Origin: Streptomyces showdoensis
Lineage (GTDB): Bacteria > Actinomycetota > Actinomycetes > Streptomycetales > Streptomycetaceae
Length of the DNA: 64,000 bases
Direction: 5' to 3'
Assembly: GCF_039535475.1 (NCBI RefSeq)
Contig: NZ_BAAAXG010000010.1
Coordinates: 1-64,000 of the forward strand
The position numbers and the translations under genes were made by a program. The stretch's first letter is position 1, and every line of letters starts with the position of its first letter. This document shows positions 25,858 through 34,059 of this stretch, piece after piece. The notes under the pieces are model-generated. The model saw only the letters and a list, made by a program, of their open reading frames with translations, was not told the origin of the DNA and searched no databases.

Positions 25858-27779
25858 CCACCACGTCCACACAGGCGCCCGCCGTCGAGGACGACCGCGA
25901 GGCACGCCGGACGCTCCTCAAGGCCGTCCGCCGCTTCCTTCCCTACCTCCGCCCGAACTGGGGCTGGCTCACCATCGCCACCGCCATGGCCGTCGTGAAC
26001 ACCGTCGTCACGATCGCCGTGATGTACACGGTCATGGCCGGCATCGGACACATCGTCATCGGAGACATGGAGGCCGTCCGCTCGACGGCGCTCAACCTCG
26101 TCCTGCTGACCGTCCTCGAGAACGTCATCCGCATCACGTACAACTCGGCGATGATCCGGGTCAACGAGCGCCTGACGGTCACCATCCGCAACGACCTCGT
26201 GGCGCGCCTGCACAACGTCCAGCTCTCCCGGCACGTCTCCCAGGCGAGCGGCGAGTGGGTCACCCGCGTGCTCTTCGAGGCCAACCGCTTCCGCGGCTTC
26301 CTGACCAAGACGCTGATGGAGGTCACCAACAGCGTCATCTGGTTCATCGCGTTCGCGGTGTTCCTGCTCGCGCTCAGCCCCCTGGTGGCCCTGCCCACGC
26401 TCGTCACCATCCCGCTGATGGTGTGGATCGCCGTGAAGTGGACGGCGCGCCTCAAGCCCGACACCCGGGCGCAGCGCGAGGGCTGGGACCGCGTGGTCGG
26501 CTACCTCAACCAGCGGATCGACGGCCTCGCCGACATCCGCGCCTTCGGCCAGGAGGAGGCGGTCCTCGCCGACCTCCGGGACCGCTCGGAGGAATACAGC
26601 ACGGTCCACAACCGGCTGTCGCGCAAGCGCCTGTGGCTCACCTCGCACCTCGGCTTCAGCGTCTTCCTCGCCCTGTCCCTGCTGATCTTCTTCGGCGGTC
26701 TGCAGATCGTGAACGGACACCAGCTGGGATCCGGGTTCTTCTTCGACATGGCCTCCGGCATGATGCCGATGACCTGGATGCTCATGGGCACCGACACCAT
26801 GATGGCGTCGATGGGCATGGCGTCCGGCACCGCCCTGGCGGCCGGCACCCTCGCCGCGTTCGCGCTGTTCGTCAAGCGCATGCTGAACCCCGTCCGCGAC
26901 CTCGCCAACCAGATGGGCCAGGCGTCCGACATCGCCGCCTCCGCGCGCCGCATGCTCGACGTCCTCGACCTGGAGGAGGAGCAGAGCGGCTCCGGCACCC
27001 TGCCGCCGGTCGAGGGAGCCGTCGCCGTCGACGACGTCACCTTCGCGTACGGGGAGGGCCCCGACGTCCTCCACGGCATCACGCTGCACGCCGAACCCGG
27101 CCAGCACATCGGCATCGTCGGGACGAGCGGCGCGGGCAAGAGCACCCTGATGCAGCTCCTCGTCCGCCTCTACACCCCGACGAGCGGCACCGTCAGCATC
27201 GACGGACACGACCTCGCCGACATCAGCAGCGCCTCCGTGCGTTCCCAGGTCCTCCTCGTGACCCAGGAGGCCCAGCTCTTCGACGGCTCGGTCACCGAGA
27301 ACATCCTCTTCGGCCGGCCCGAGGCCACCGAGGAGCAGGTCATCGAGGCGGCCCGGCAGGTCGGCGCGCACGAGGTCATCTCCGAGCTCAAGGACGGCTA
27401 CCGCACCCGCGTGGGGGAGCGGGGTTCGCGCCTGTCGGTGGGAGAGCGCCAGATCATCGCCCTGGCCCGCGCCATGCTCGCCGACCCGCGCGTCATCGTC
27501 CTCGACGAGGCCATCTCCAGCGTCGACCCGGACCGCCAGCGCGTGGTCTTCGCGGCGATCCGCCGCCTCCTCGAAGGCCGTACCGCCATCGTCGTCGCCC
27601 ACTGGCTGACCCTCGTCGAGGACCTGGACCAGGTCTTCGTCCTGGAGGAGGGGCGCATCGTCGAGTCGGGCCGCCCCGTCGAACTGCTCACCGCGGGCGG
27701 ACGGCTCACCGAACTGTGCCAGGCCCAGGAGGGCCGCGCCCGCAAGAACACCACCGGAAAGGACAACGCCCATGTCTGA
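25854..27779 (+). CDS. ABC exporter half 2 (membrane domain plus intact ATPase)
   Basis: 641 residues. Six membrane helices are spread over about residues 40-330, with a Met-rich stretch (MASGMMPMTWMLMGTDTMMASMGMASG) around residues 298-324 that could bind soft metals. The ATPase has Walker A GTSGAGKST, signature LSVGERQ, Walker B VIVLDEAISSVD and switch His in VVAHWLT, all intact. It forms a heterodimer with half 1, whose ATG/TGA overlap (25854-25857) shows translational coupling. No peptidase C39 domain is present, so any leader must be cut elsewhere. Confidence 0.85.
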   Translation: MTTTSTQAPAVEDDREARRTLLKAVRRFLPYLRPNWGWLTIATAMAVVNTVVTIAVMYTVMAGIGHIVIGDMEAVRSTALNLVLLTVLENVIRITYNSAMIRVNERLTVTIRNDLVARLHNVQLSRHVSQASGEWVTRVLFEANRFRGFLTKTLMEVTNSVIWFIAFAVFLLALSPLVALPTLVTIPLMVWIAVKWTARLKPDTRAQREGWDRVVGYLNQRIDGLADIRAFGQEEAVLADLRDRSEEYSTVHNRLSRKRLWLTSHLGFSVFLALSLLIFFGGLQIVNGHQLGSGFFFDMASGMMPMTWMLMGTDTMMASMGMASGTALAAGTLAAFALFVKRMLNPVRDLANQMGQASDIAASARRMLDVLDLEEEQSGSGTLPPVEGAVAVDDVTFAYGEGPDVLHGITLHAEPGQHIGIVGTSGAGKSTLMQLLVRLYTPTSGTVSIDGHDLADISSASVRSQVLLVTQEAQLFDGSVTENILFGRPEATEEQVIEAARQVGAHEVISELKDGYRTRVGERGSRLSVGERQIIALARAMLADPRVIVLDEAISSVDPDRQRVVFAAIRRLLEGRTAIVVAHWLTLVEDLDQVFVLEEGRIVESGRPVELLTAGGRLTELCQAQEGRARKNTTGKDNAHV

Positions 27780-28125
27780 CACCACCCTCGGAAGCATGTT
27801 CTGGACCGCCGCCCAGGGGACCGCCCCGGCGGCCACCGTCGAGGCGCCGAAGGCGTCGTCCTGCTGCGGCCCGAAGCCGGCCGCCGCGACGCCGGAGAAG
27901 CCCGCGACGGCCGACGCGACCGACACGAAGCCGAAGGCCGAGCAGGCCGAGGCGCCGAAGAAGGCCTCGTGCTGCGGCCCCAAGCCCGCCGCCGACACGG
28001 CCGGCACGGCCGAGAAGGCACCGGCGCCGAAGGCGTCGTCCTGCTGCGGCCCGAAGCCCGCGGCCGAGGCCGCCCCCGCCGCGGCGGCCGCCGCGCCCGC
28101 GAAGAAGTCGTCCTGCTGCGGCTGA
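27772..28125 (+). CDS. Cys-rich repeat protein C (117 aa, four CC pairs)
   Basis: 117 residues of low complexity. CC pairs lie at 31-32, 67-68, 91-92 and 115-116, three of them in SCCGPKPAA units separated by Lys/Ala/Pro/Glu-rich spacers; the chain ends KKSSCCG. The N-terminal 20 residues (MFWTAAQG) are Cys-free. Regular vicinal dithiols on a flexible chain suggest a soluble As(III) or Cu(I) buffer or a multi-site carrier. It overlaps the exporter gene (ATG inside its last codons) and is followed by a lipoprotein, so it is part of the operon. No known family is recognised. Confidence 0.75.
   Translation: MSDTTLGSMFWTAAQGTAPAATVEAPKASSCCGPKPAAATPEKPATADATDTKPKAEQAEAPKKASCCGPKPAADTAGTAEKAPAPKASSCCGPKPAAEAAPAAAAAAPAKKSSCCG
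27844..28058 (+). repeat. Internal direct repeats in Cys-rich protein C
   Basis: A 35-base sequence coding for APKASSCCGPK plus the next base pair occurs identically at 27844-27878 and 28024-28058, with a diverged copy near 27952-27986. The spacing of 180 bases keeps frame, so copy number could change by recombination. Confidence 0.8.
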
Positions 28126-28165
28126 CCCACCCCCACCCCCACCCGCCCCGTCCGAAGGAGGACAG

Positions 28166-28705
28166 ATGACCTGGCGCACGACCACCACCGAGCCTGCGGC
28201 GCAGGACACGGAAGCGCCGCGGCGGGCCCGGCCCCGCACCCGCGAGGGAGCGGCGCGCCCGGCGTCCGTGGTGGGCGTCGCCCTGGCCGGCGTCGTCCTC
28301 ATGGCCGGCATGACCGGCTGCAGCCCCTCGTCGGCCGCCGCCGGAGGCGGTACCGGCAGCGGCACGAAGCTCGACGCCGGCTGCACCGGGACCAGGACCG
28401 AGGCGGGCCTCGAGGTCACCCTCGAGGTCAGCCCCTGTCCGGCCAAGGGCGGCGGCGCGGCGGGCACCGCCACGATCACCGTCAAGGACGCGGCGGGCAA
28501 GGCCGTCGAGGGCGCCAAGGTCGAGATCAACCCCGAGATGCCCAACATGAAGATGAAGGGCGGCAACCAGTCGGCCACCGCGAACGGCGATGCCTACGAG
28601 GCCAAGCTGGTGCTGGGCATGCCCGGCGACTGGCTGGTCACGGTCGTCGTCACGCCGGCCTCCGGCACGGCGGCCTCCGCGGCGTTCGACGTGAAGGCGG
28701 AATAG
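28166..28705 (+). CDS. YtkA/FixH-like lipoprotein, possibly copper-binding
   Basis: 179 residues. A long charged N-terminus precedes a hydrophobic signal and a lipobox ending MAGMTGC near residue 52. The mature part has a YtkA-type domain: TITVKDAAGKAVEGAKVEI, the Met-rich loop NPEMPNMKMKGG and a final beta strand (LVTVVVTPAS). Such domains occur beside copper genes, and Met-rich loops bind Cu(I). Two Cys at EVSPCPA and DAGCTG could form a disulfide. A GGAGGAC site precedes the ATG. It links the exporter genes to the copper module downstream. Confidence 0.7.
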   Translation: MTWRTTTTEPAAQDTEAPRRARPRTREGAARPASVVGVALAGVVLMAGMTGCSPSSAAAGGGTGSGTKLDAGCTGTRTEAGLEVTLEVSPCPAKGGGAAGTATITVKDAAGKAVEGAKVEINPEMPNMKMKGGNQSATANGDAYEAKLVLGMPGDWLVTVVVTPASGTAASAAFDVKAE

Positions 28706-28710
28706 GGCCC

Positions 28711-29886
28711 GTGCTCAGCAACCGCGCGCGGAACCTGCCCGCCTCCAGCACCGCAGCCCTGGACGCCCACGTCAAGGCCCTGCAGGCGGACGGCGCCGAC
28801 ATCATCAACCTCACCGGCGGCGAACTCGACTTCCCGACCCCCGACCAGGCGGCCGAGGGAGCCAGACGGGCGATCGCCGCGGGACACACCCGCTACACCC
28901 CGGTCGCCGGCATCGGCCCCCTTCGCGAGGCCATCGCCCGGCGCCTGGCCTCCCACTGGGGCAGCGCCTACGAACCGGCGCAGATCGTCACCACCAACGG
29001 CGCCAAGCAGGCGCTCGCCCAGGTCTTCACCGTGCTGTGCGAGCCCGGCGACGAGGTGCTGCTCCCGGCCCCGTACTGGGTGAGCTTCCCGCACATGATC
29101 GCGCTGGCCGGGGCCGTCCCGGTCGTCGTGGACACCACCGGCACCGGATTCAAGCTCACCCCCGAGACCCTGAGGGCGCACCTCACCCCACGGACGCGGG
29201 TCGTACTGCTCAACAGCCCCTCGAATCCCACCGGAGTGGTCTACGAGCGTACGGAGCTCGAAGCGCTGGCGAGGGTCGCCGTCGAACGCGACCTCGTCAT
29301 CGTCAGCGACGAGATCTACGGGGACCTCGTCCACGAGGGCGCCGCCTTCACCAGCGTCGCCTCCCTCGGGCCCGAGGTCGCCGAGCGCACGGTCACCATC
29401 GGCGGCTTCTCCAAGACGTACGCGATGACCGGGTGGCGGATCGGCTTCGCCGCGGCCCCCGAGCCGGTGGCCGCCGCACTCGCCGCCGTCCAGGGCCACA
29501 CCAGCTCCGCCCCGTCCTCGATCTCCCAGTACGCGGCGCTCGCCGCGCTGACCGGCGACACGGACGAGGAGCTCGCCCGCAGGGCGGAGGAGCTCAACGT
29601 CCGCCGTGCGCTGATGCGGGACGGCCTCGCCGCCCTGCCGCCGCTGCGCCTGGCCGCACCACCCCAGGGCGGCTTCTTCGCCTTCGTCGACGTACGGGGC
29701 CTCTACACCCGCCCCGACGACGACGCCGGGACCGTCGCCCGCGAACTGCTCGAACACACCGGTGTGGCGGTCATGCCGGGGCGGGACTTCGCTGCCCCGG
29801 ACCACGTGCGCCTGTCGTACGCGGTCGGCACGGAAGACATCTCCCAGGCACTGCAGCGCATCGGCGCGCATCTCAAGTCCCTCTGA
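28711..29886 (+). CDS. Class I PLP aminotransferase, candidate arsonopyruvate transaminase
   Basis: 391 residues of the aspartate aminotransferase type. Seen are TRYTPVAGIGPLREA, the NSPSNPTG loop, VSDEIYGD, the PLP lysine in GGFSKTYAMTGWRIG and the substrate-carboxylate Arg in HVRLSYAVG. The family interconverts 2-oxo acids and amino acids. Given the predicted upstream supply of 3-arsonopyruvate, the natural step would be to arsonoalanine (2-amino-3-arsonopropionate), as phosphonopyruvate is converted to phosphonoalanine. Substrate is inference. The GTG start lies five bases after the lipoprotein stop, and no decarboxylase is encoded that would compete for the oxo acid. Confidence 0.8.
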   Translation: MLSNRARNLPASSTAALDAHVKALQADGADIINLTGGELDFPTPDQAAEGARRAIAAGHTRYTPVAGIGPLREAIARRLASHWGSAYEPAQIVTTNGAKQALAQVFTVLCEPGDEVLLPAPYWVSFPHMIALAGAVPVVVDTTGTGFKLTPETLRAHLTPRTRVVLLNSPSNPTGVVYERTELEALARVAVERDLVIVSDEIYGDLVHEGAAFTSVASLGPEVAERTVTIGGFSKTYAMTGWRIGFAAAPEPVAAALAAVQGHTSSAPSSISQYAALAALTGDTDEELARRAEELNVRRALMRDGLAALPPLRLAAPPQGGFFAFVDVRGLYTRPDDDAGTVARELLEHTGVAVMPGRDFAAPDHVRLSYAVGTEDISQALQRIGAHLKSL

Positions 29887-29962
29887 ATTCGACCGAGTTC
29901 CCCAGAACCTCTCCCGCACCCCCTCGGACCCCCGGGATTCCCCCCGACGAACGGAGTACCCC

Positions 29963-30190
29963 ATGAGCAGCAGCACCGCCACCGTCTTCGAGGTCCGCGG
30001 CATGACCTGCGGCGGCTGCGCCAAGCGCATCCGTACCGCGATCGAGACGGACCTCGGCGAGGGCGCCGAGGTCGTCGTCGACCACAAGAGCGGCCACGTC
30101 ACCGTCACCACCCCCGGAGACCTTGACCACGGCACGGTCCGGACCGCCGTCGAGCGCACGGGCTACGAGTTCGCCGGAACGGCCGCGTGA
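29963..30190 (+). CDS. copZ: CopZ-like copper chaperone (HMA domain)
   Basis: 75 residues, one heavy-metal-associated domain with the metal motif GMTCGGC and the ferredoxin-like fold hallmarks [13 protein letters not shown] and the Tyr-Glu-Phe end. It carries Cu(I) to the P-type ATPase encoded two genes on. Its position inside the biosynthetic operon, not in a separate csoR operon, is unusual. Confidence 0.85.
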   Translation: MSSSTATVFEVRGMTCGGCAKRIRTAIETDLGEGAEVVVDHKSGHVTVTTPGDLDHGTVRTAVERTGYEFAGTAA

Positions 30191-30282
30191 ATCCGCCCGC
30201 CAAGCTGGTCCTCTTCGCCGTCGGCCTCGTCGCCTGCTTCGGCGTCTCGTACCTGCTGGGCGGCGTCCTGCCGCCTCTCTAG
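30187..30282 (+). CDS. Very small single-helix membrane protein (31 aa)
   Basis: GTG at 30187 overlaps the stop of the chaperone gene (GTGA). The 31 residues are MNPPAK followed by one hydrophobic helix (about 7-28) with a single Cys (VACFGVSY) and the end LPPL. Too short for most gene callers. It lies between chaperone and ATPase genes, so a subunit or anchor for the Cu pump is possible. Function unknown. Confidence 0.5.
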   Translation: MNPPAKLVLFAVGLVACFGVSYLLGGVLPPL

Positions 30283-30329
30283 CACTCTCCGCGACACCCC
30301 ATCCGCCTTCCGCAAAGGAGTACGCAGTC

Positions 30330-32666
30330 ATGGCAGGCACTGCCACGACGGCACCGGCCGTGGTCACGCTCGACATCGGCGGCATGACCTGCGGTGCCTG
30401 CTCAGCCCGGATCGAGAAGAAGCTCAACCGGCTCGAAGGCGTGACCGCCGAGGTCAACTTCGCCCTCGAACGCGCCCACGTCAGCTTCGACGACCGGCAC
30501 ACGGTCGACGAACTCATCGGCACCGTCGAGAAGATGGGCTACACCGCCGTCCTCCCGCCGCCGGTGCACGCTCCGGCTCCGGCCGAGTCCGAGACCCGCG
30601 AGACCGCGGAGGAGGCGGCCGAACGAGAACTCGGCGTCATGCGCCGCCGCATCCTCGTCTGCCTCGCCCTCACCGTCCCGGTCATCGCCATGGCCATGAT
30701 CCCTCCGCTGCAGTTCGACAACTGGCAGTGGCTCTCGCTCACCCTCGCCGCTCCGGTCGCGGTCTGGGGAGCCTCGCCGTTCCACACGGCCGCCTGGAAG
30801 AACCTCAAGCAGGCCGGCGGCACCATGGACACCCTGGTCTCCCTCGGAGTCCTCGCCTCCTTCGGCTGGTCGCTGTACGCCCTGTTCTTCGGCTACGCGG
30901 GCATCACCGGCATGCGGATGCCCTTCCTGATGACCCCCACCCCGGGCCAGGGGCTGCACCACATCTACCTCGAAGTGGCCACCTCCCTCACGCTCTTCGT
31001 CCTCGTCGGCCGCTACGCGGAGCACCGCTCCAAGCACCGCGCCCGAGGAGCCGTACGCGCCCTGCTCGAACTCGGGGCGAAGGACGTCACCGCGCTGCGC
31101 GCCGGGCGGGAGGTCACCGTCCCCATCGGTGAACTCCGCGTCGGGGACCTGTTCGTGGTCCGGCCGGGGGAGAAGGTCGCCACCGACGGCGTCGTCGTCG
31201 AGGGCACGTCCGCGGTCGACGCGTCGATGCTGACCGGGGAGAGCGTCCCCGTGGAGGTGTCCGCCGGGGACGGCGTCGTCGGAGCCACCGTCAACGTCAA
31301 CGGCCGTCTCACGGTCCGTGCCGAGCGGGTCGGTGCCGACACGCAGCTCGCCCACATCAGCCGGCTCGTCTCCGAAGCCCAGGCGGGCAAGGCACCCGTC
31401 CAGCGCCTCGCCGACAGCATCGCCGCCGTCTTCGTGCCCGTGGTCGTCGCCCTCGCCGTCTGCGTCGGCGGCTTCTGGATCGGCAACGGGGGAGACGCGG
31501 CGGTCGCGCTCACCGCGGCCGTGGCCGTCCTCGTCGTGGCGTGTCCGTGCTCCCTCGGACTCGCCACGCCCACCGCCCTCCTGGTCGGCACGGGCCGCGG
31601 CGCGCAGCTCGGCATCGTGATCAGGGGACCCCAGGTCCTGGAGTCCACCCGCAGGATCGACACGGTCCTCCTGGACAAGACCGGCACGGTCACCACGGGC
31701 ACGATGCGGCTCGTCGAGACGGTCTGCGCCGAGGGTACGGACCGCGACGAGCTGCTGACCCTCGCCGGAGCACTGGAGCACTCCTCCGAACACCCCATCG
31801 CCAGGGCCGTCACGACGGCCGCCGCCGGGGTGACCTCGGACCTCCCCGCGGTCGCGGACTTCAAGGCGAGTGCCGGCTTCGGCGTCGTGGGCACGGTCGC
31901 AGACCGGGAGATCATGGTCGGCCGCCCGGGCTGGGTGGGTGAACGGATGACCACCCCGGACTCGCTCCGCAGCCGCCTCGCCGAGATCGAGGGCAGCGGG
32001 CACACACCGGTGGGTGTCGGCTGGGACGGGCGCCTGCGCGGGCTGCTGCTCGTCGCCGACGAGGCCAAGCCCACCAGCCGCGCCGCCATCGACGAGATGC
32101 GTAGCCTGGGGCTTCGCCCCATCCTGCTGACGGGTGACAGCAAGGGCGCGGCACGCCGCATCGCCGACGAGATGGGCATCACCGAGGTCGAGGCGGAGGT
32201 CCTGCCGCAGGACAAGGCGGCCGTCGTACGCCGCCTCCAGGACGAGGGCCGCAACGTCGCCATGGTCGGCGACGGCATCAACGACGCGGCCGCGCTCGCC
32301 CAGGCCGACCTCGGCATCGCCGTCGGCGGCGGCACCGACGCCGCCATCGAGGCGAGCGACATCACCCTCGTACGGGGGGACCTGCGCGACGCGGCCGACG
32401 CGGTCCGGCTCTCGCGGCGGACCCTCGGGACGATCAAGGGCAACCTGTTCTGGGCGTTCGTCTACAACCTCGCCGGCATTCCGCTCGCGGCCTCGGGCGT
32501 GCTGAACCCGATGATCGCGGGTGCCGCCATGGCGCTCTCCAGCATCTTCGTGGTCACCAACAGCCTGCGACTGCGCGGGTTCAAGTCGGCCTCACGGAAG
32601 CAGGACGAGAAGGCGGGGACCGGATTCGCGGTCCCCGCGCAGCCCACCCCGGCGCCGGCCTCGTGA
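30330..32666 (+). CDS. copA: Copper-exporting P1B-type ATPase
   Basis: 778 residues. An N-terminal HMA domain (GMTCGACS) precedes eight membrane helices. The ion-path motif is [11 protein letters not shown] (CPC), the phosphorylation site DKTGTVTTG, the HP locus SSEHPIARA and the hinge [26 protein letters not shown]. The last helix carries the MALSS motif of the Cu(I) subgroup. It pumps Cu(I) out of the cytosol. The next gene starts inside its stop codon (GTGA), so copper export is locked into this operon. Transport of As-thiolates is not known for the family. Confidence 0.9.
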   Translation: MAGTATTAPAVVTLDIGGMTCGACSARIEKKLNRLEGVTAEVNFALERAHVSFDDRHTVDELIGTVEKMGYTAVLPPPVHAPAPAESETRETAEEAAERELGVMRRRILVCLALTVPVIAMAMIPPLQFDNWQWLSLTLAAPVAVWGASPFHTAAWKNLKQAGGTMDTLVSLGVLASFGWSLYALFFGYAGITGMRMPFLMTPTPGQGLHHIYLEVATSLTLFVLVGRYAEHRSKHRARGAVRALLELGAKDVTALRAGREVTVPIGELRVGDLFVVRPGEKVATDGVVVEGTSAVDASMLTGESVPVEVSAGDGVVGATVNVNGRLTVRAERVGADTQLAHISRLVSEAQAGKAPVQRLADSIAAVFVPVVVALAVCVGGFWIGNGGDAAVALTAAVAVLVVACPCSLGLATPTALLVGTGRGAQLGIVIRGPQVLESTRRIDTVLLDKTGTVTTGTMRLVETVCAEGTDRDELLTLAGALEHSSEHPIARAVTTAAAGVTSDLPAVADFKASAGFGVVGTVADREIMVGRPGWVGERMTTPDSLRSRLAEIEGSGHTPVGVGWDGRLRGLLLVADEAKPTSRAAIDEMRSLGLRPILLTGDSKGAARRIADEMGITEVEAEVLPQDKAAVVRRLQDEGRNVAMVGDGINDAAALAQADLGIAVGGGTDAAIEASDITLVRGDLRDAADAVRLSRRTLGTIKGNLFWAFVYNLAGIPLAASGVLNPMIAGAAMALSSIFVVTNSLRLRGFKSASRKQDEKAGTGFAVPAQPTPAPAS

Positions 32667-33598
32667 TCGTCGACTCCCTGGGCCTGCCGATGGCACTCGT
32701 CGACGTCGATCAGGCGCTGGACGGGACGTGGCGGGCGTACGAGCAGGAGGTGGACCTCGTCAGGGTCCAGGACCCGCCCGCGGACTCCTGGCCCCTGCTC
32801 AGGGAGGCCGGCTTCCTGCCGAAGCCCCAGGTCGTCATGTGGCGTGCGGAGGCGCGGACGTCGGAGGAGGAGTACCTCGCCGCCCTGTCGGGGAAGGACC
32901 GCTACGACATCCGGTCCGCCTACCGCAAGGCGGAGGCGGCCGGACTCCGGGTCACCACGGAACCGCTGACCGTCCCGCTGCTCGACGAGTTCCTGGAGCT
33001 GTACGCACGCCAGGTCGCCGAGATGCGCAACGGCTGGGCCGTCGCGGTCCGGCAGCGCGCGAACATCCTGGCGGAGGCCGGGACGTACCGGGTCGTCACC
33101 GTCCGCGCGGGGGAGGTCCTGGTGGGCGCGTGCCTGAACCAGGACCTGCCGGCGAACGACGAGATGCGGGCCCGGTTCTCGGCCGTGACCGCGGGTCAGC
33201 GTGGTGACAGCCTCTCCCGCGTCCTGTACGGCGAGACGCTGCGCGAGGCACGGCTCCGCGGTCGTCGCTGGGCCACCCTCGGGCGTGACATCAACCTCTA
33301 CGGCCACGTGGGCAACGCGGGCCTCTTCGGATTCAAGTCGCGGCTCGGCTTCGGCGCGGTGCCGGGGCAGCTCGTCGAGCCCGGCAGCGGTTCGCACCAG
33401 GCCGATCGGGTGGTCCGGCTCGTCGAACTCTCCGACCCGACGCTGCTGTTGTCCTACGCGCCGGTGGCGGGGGAGCGGGAGGCCGTGGCCGCGCCGCTCT
33501 GGCTGAACCTCTTCACCTCGTCCGAGGAACCGGACGTCCGGCCCTTCCGGGGCGTCGGTCTCGCCGGCACGACCGTGCACGGCATCCGCCCCGCCTGA
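32663..33598 (+). CDS. GNAT/FemAB-like transferase 2
   Basis: 311 residues, weakly similar in layout to the FemAB-like protein at 20305. Landmarks are [25 protein letters not shown] and the late [25 protein letters not shown], the equivalent of the conserved C-terminal core of lipid II FemX-like and BioF2-like enzymes. It would form an amide on a growing peptide or acylate an amine. It has no Cys-Cys end. It is the last gene of the plus-strand block, closed by a strong hairpin at 33603-33646. Confidence 0.7.
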   Translation: MIVDSLGLPMALVDVDQALDGTWRAYEQEVDLVRVQDPPADSWPLLREAGFLPKPQVVMWRAEARTSEEEYLAALSGKDRYDIRSAYRKAEAAGLRVTTEPLTVPLLDEFLELYARQVAEMRNGWAVAVRQRANILAEAGTYRVVTVRAGEVLVGACLNQDLPANDEMRARFSAVTAGQRGDSLSRVLYGETLREARLRGRRWATLGRDINLYGHVGNAGLFGFKSRLGFGAVPGQLVEPGSGSHQADRVVRLVELSDPTLLLSYAPVAGEREAVAAPLWLNLFTSSEEPDVRPFRGVGLAGTTVHGIRPA

Positions 33599-33602
33599 GA
33601 CC

Positions 33603-33646
33603 GCGGGCGGGCGCCGTGGCCATCCCCGTACACGGCGCCCGCCCGC
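33603..33646. terminator. Strong terminator closing the biosynthetic block
   Basis: GCGGGCGGGCGCCGTG and CACGGCGCCCGCCCGC form a perfect 16-bp stem with a 12-base loop between the convergent femAB-like and arsR genes. Confidence 0.85.
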
Positions 33647-33663
33647 TCCACGTCCGCGTGACG

Positions 33664-34035
33664 TCAGGAGCGGGCGGACGAGTTCAGGAGGGATGCCAGG
33701 GCGGCCAGGACGCTCGGGTCGATCCGGTAGTACACCCAGGTACGCCGGCGCTGGGAGGTGAGCAGACCCGCCTCGCGCAGCTTCTTGAGGTGGTGGGAGA
33801 CCGTCGGCTGGGAGACGCCCACGTCCGCGATGTCGCAGACGCAGGCCTCGCCCGCGGGGTGGGAGGCCACGCGGGAGAGCAGCCGCAGCCGGACGGGGTC
33901 GGAGAGTGCCTTGAAGAGGTTGGCCAGTCGCTCGGCGTCCAGCGTCGAGAGCTCCGCCGAGGTGAGCGGAGAACAACAGGGCACGACCCCCTGCGGGGGA
34001 AGGGCGACCTCGGGAACCGCACTCAGGTTCGACAT
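33664..34035 (-). CDS. arsR: ArsR-family repressor
   Basis: 123 residues. The As(III) site is the CVCD motif (EACVCDIADVGVSQPTVSH) with an additional N-terminal VPCCSP pair that may add ligands. The winged helix is complete (LFKALSDPVRLRLL; RTWVYYRIDPSV). The N-terminal CC pair is shared with the regulators at 11771 and 36827. The ATG overlaps the right part of its own dyad (34028-34059) and no ribosome-binding site is present, so the mRNA may be leaderless. Confidence 0.85.
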   Translation of the reverse strand: MSNLSAVPEVALPPQGVVPCCSPLTSAELSTLDAERLANLFKALSDPVRLRLLSRVASHPAGEACVCDIADVGVSQPTVSHHLKKLREAGLLTSQRRRTWVYYRIDPSVLAALASLLNSSARS

Positions 34036-34059
34036 TCTTCTATTTTTGCATGTGTCGAA
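34028..34059. promoter_or_regulatory. ArsR-type dyad at the arsR start
   Basis: TTCGACA and TGTCGAA are perfect 7-bp inverted arms with an 18-base AT-rich spacer; the left arm overlaps the ATG at 34035. On the gene's strand it reads GTGATTCGACA..., related to the GATTCGA arms at 17104 and 23915. Likely site of autorepression. Confidence 0.6.

Noticed and set aside
27844..28058. CRISPR-like repeats
   Set aside because: Only two exact copies in a coding sequence, spaced in frame; they code for the SCCGPKPAA units of a protein.
28711..29886. Phosphonopyruvate decarboxylase for the oxo acid
   Set aside because: The only enzyme here acting on such an oxo acid is a PLP aminotransferase; no ThDP-binding decarboxylase motif (GDG...NN) was found in the block.
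30330..32666. Arsenic-transporting P-type ATPase
   Set aside because: CPC, HMA and MALSS motifs are those of Cu(I) pumps; no P-type arsenic pump family is known to me.
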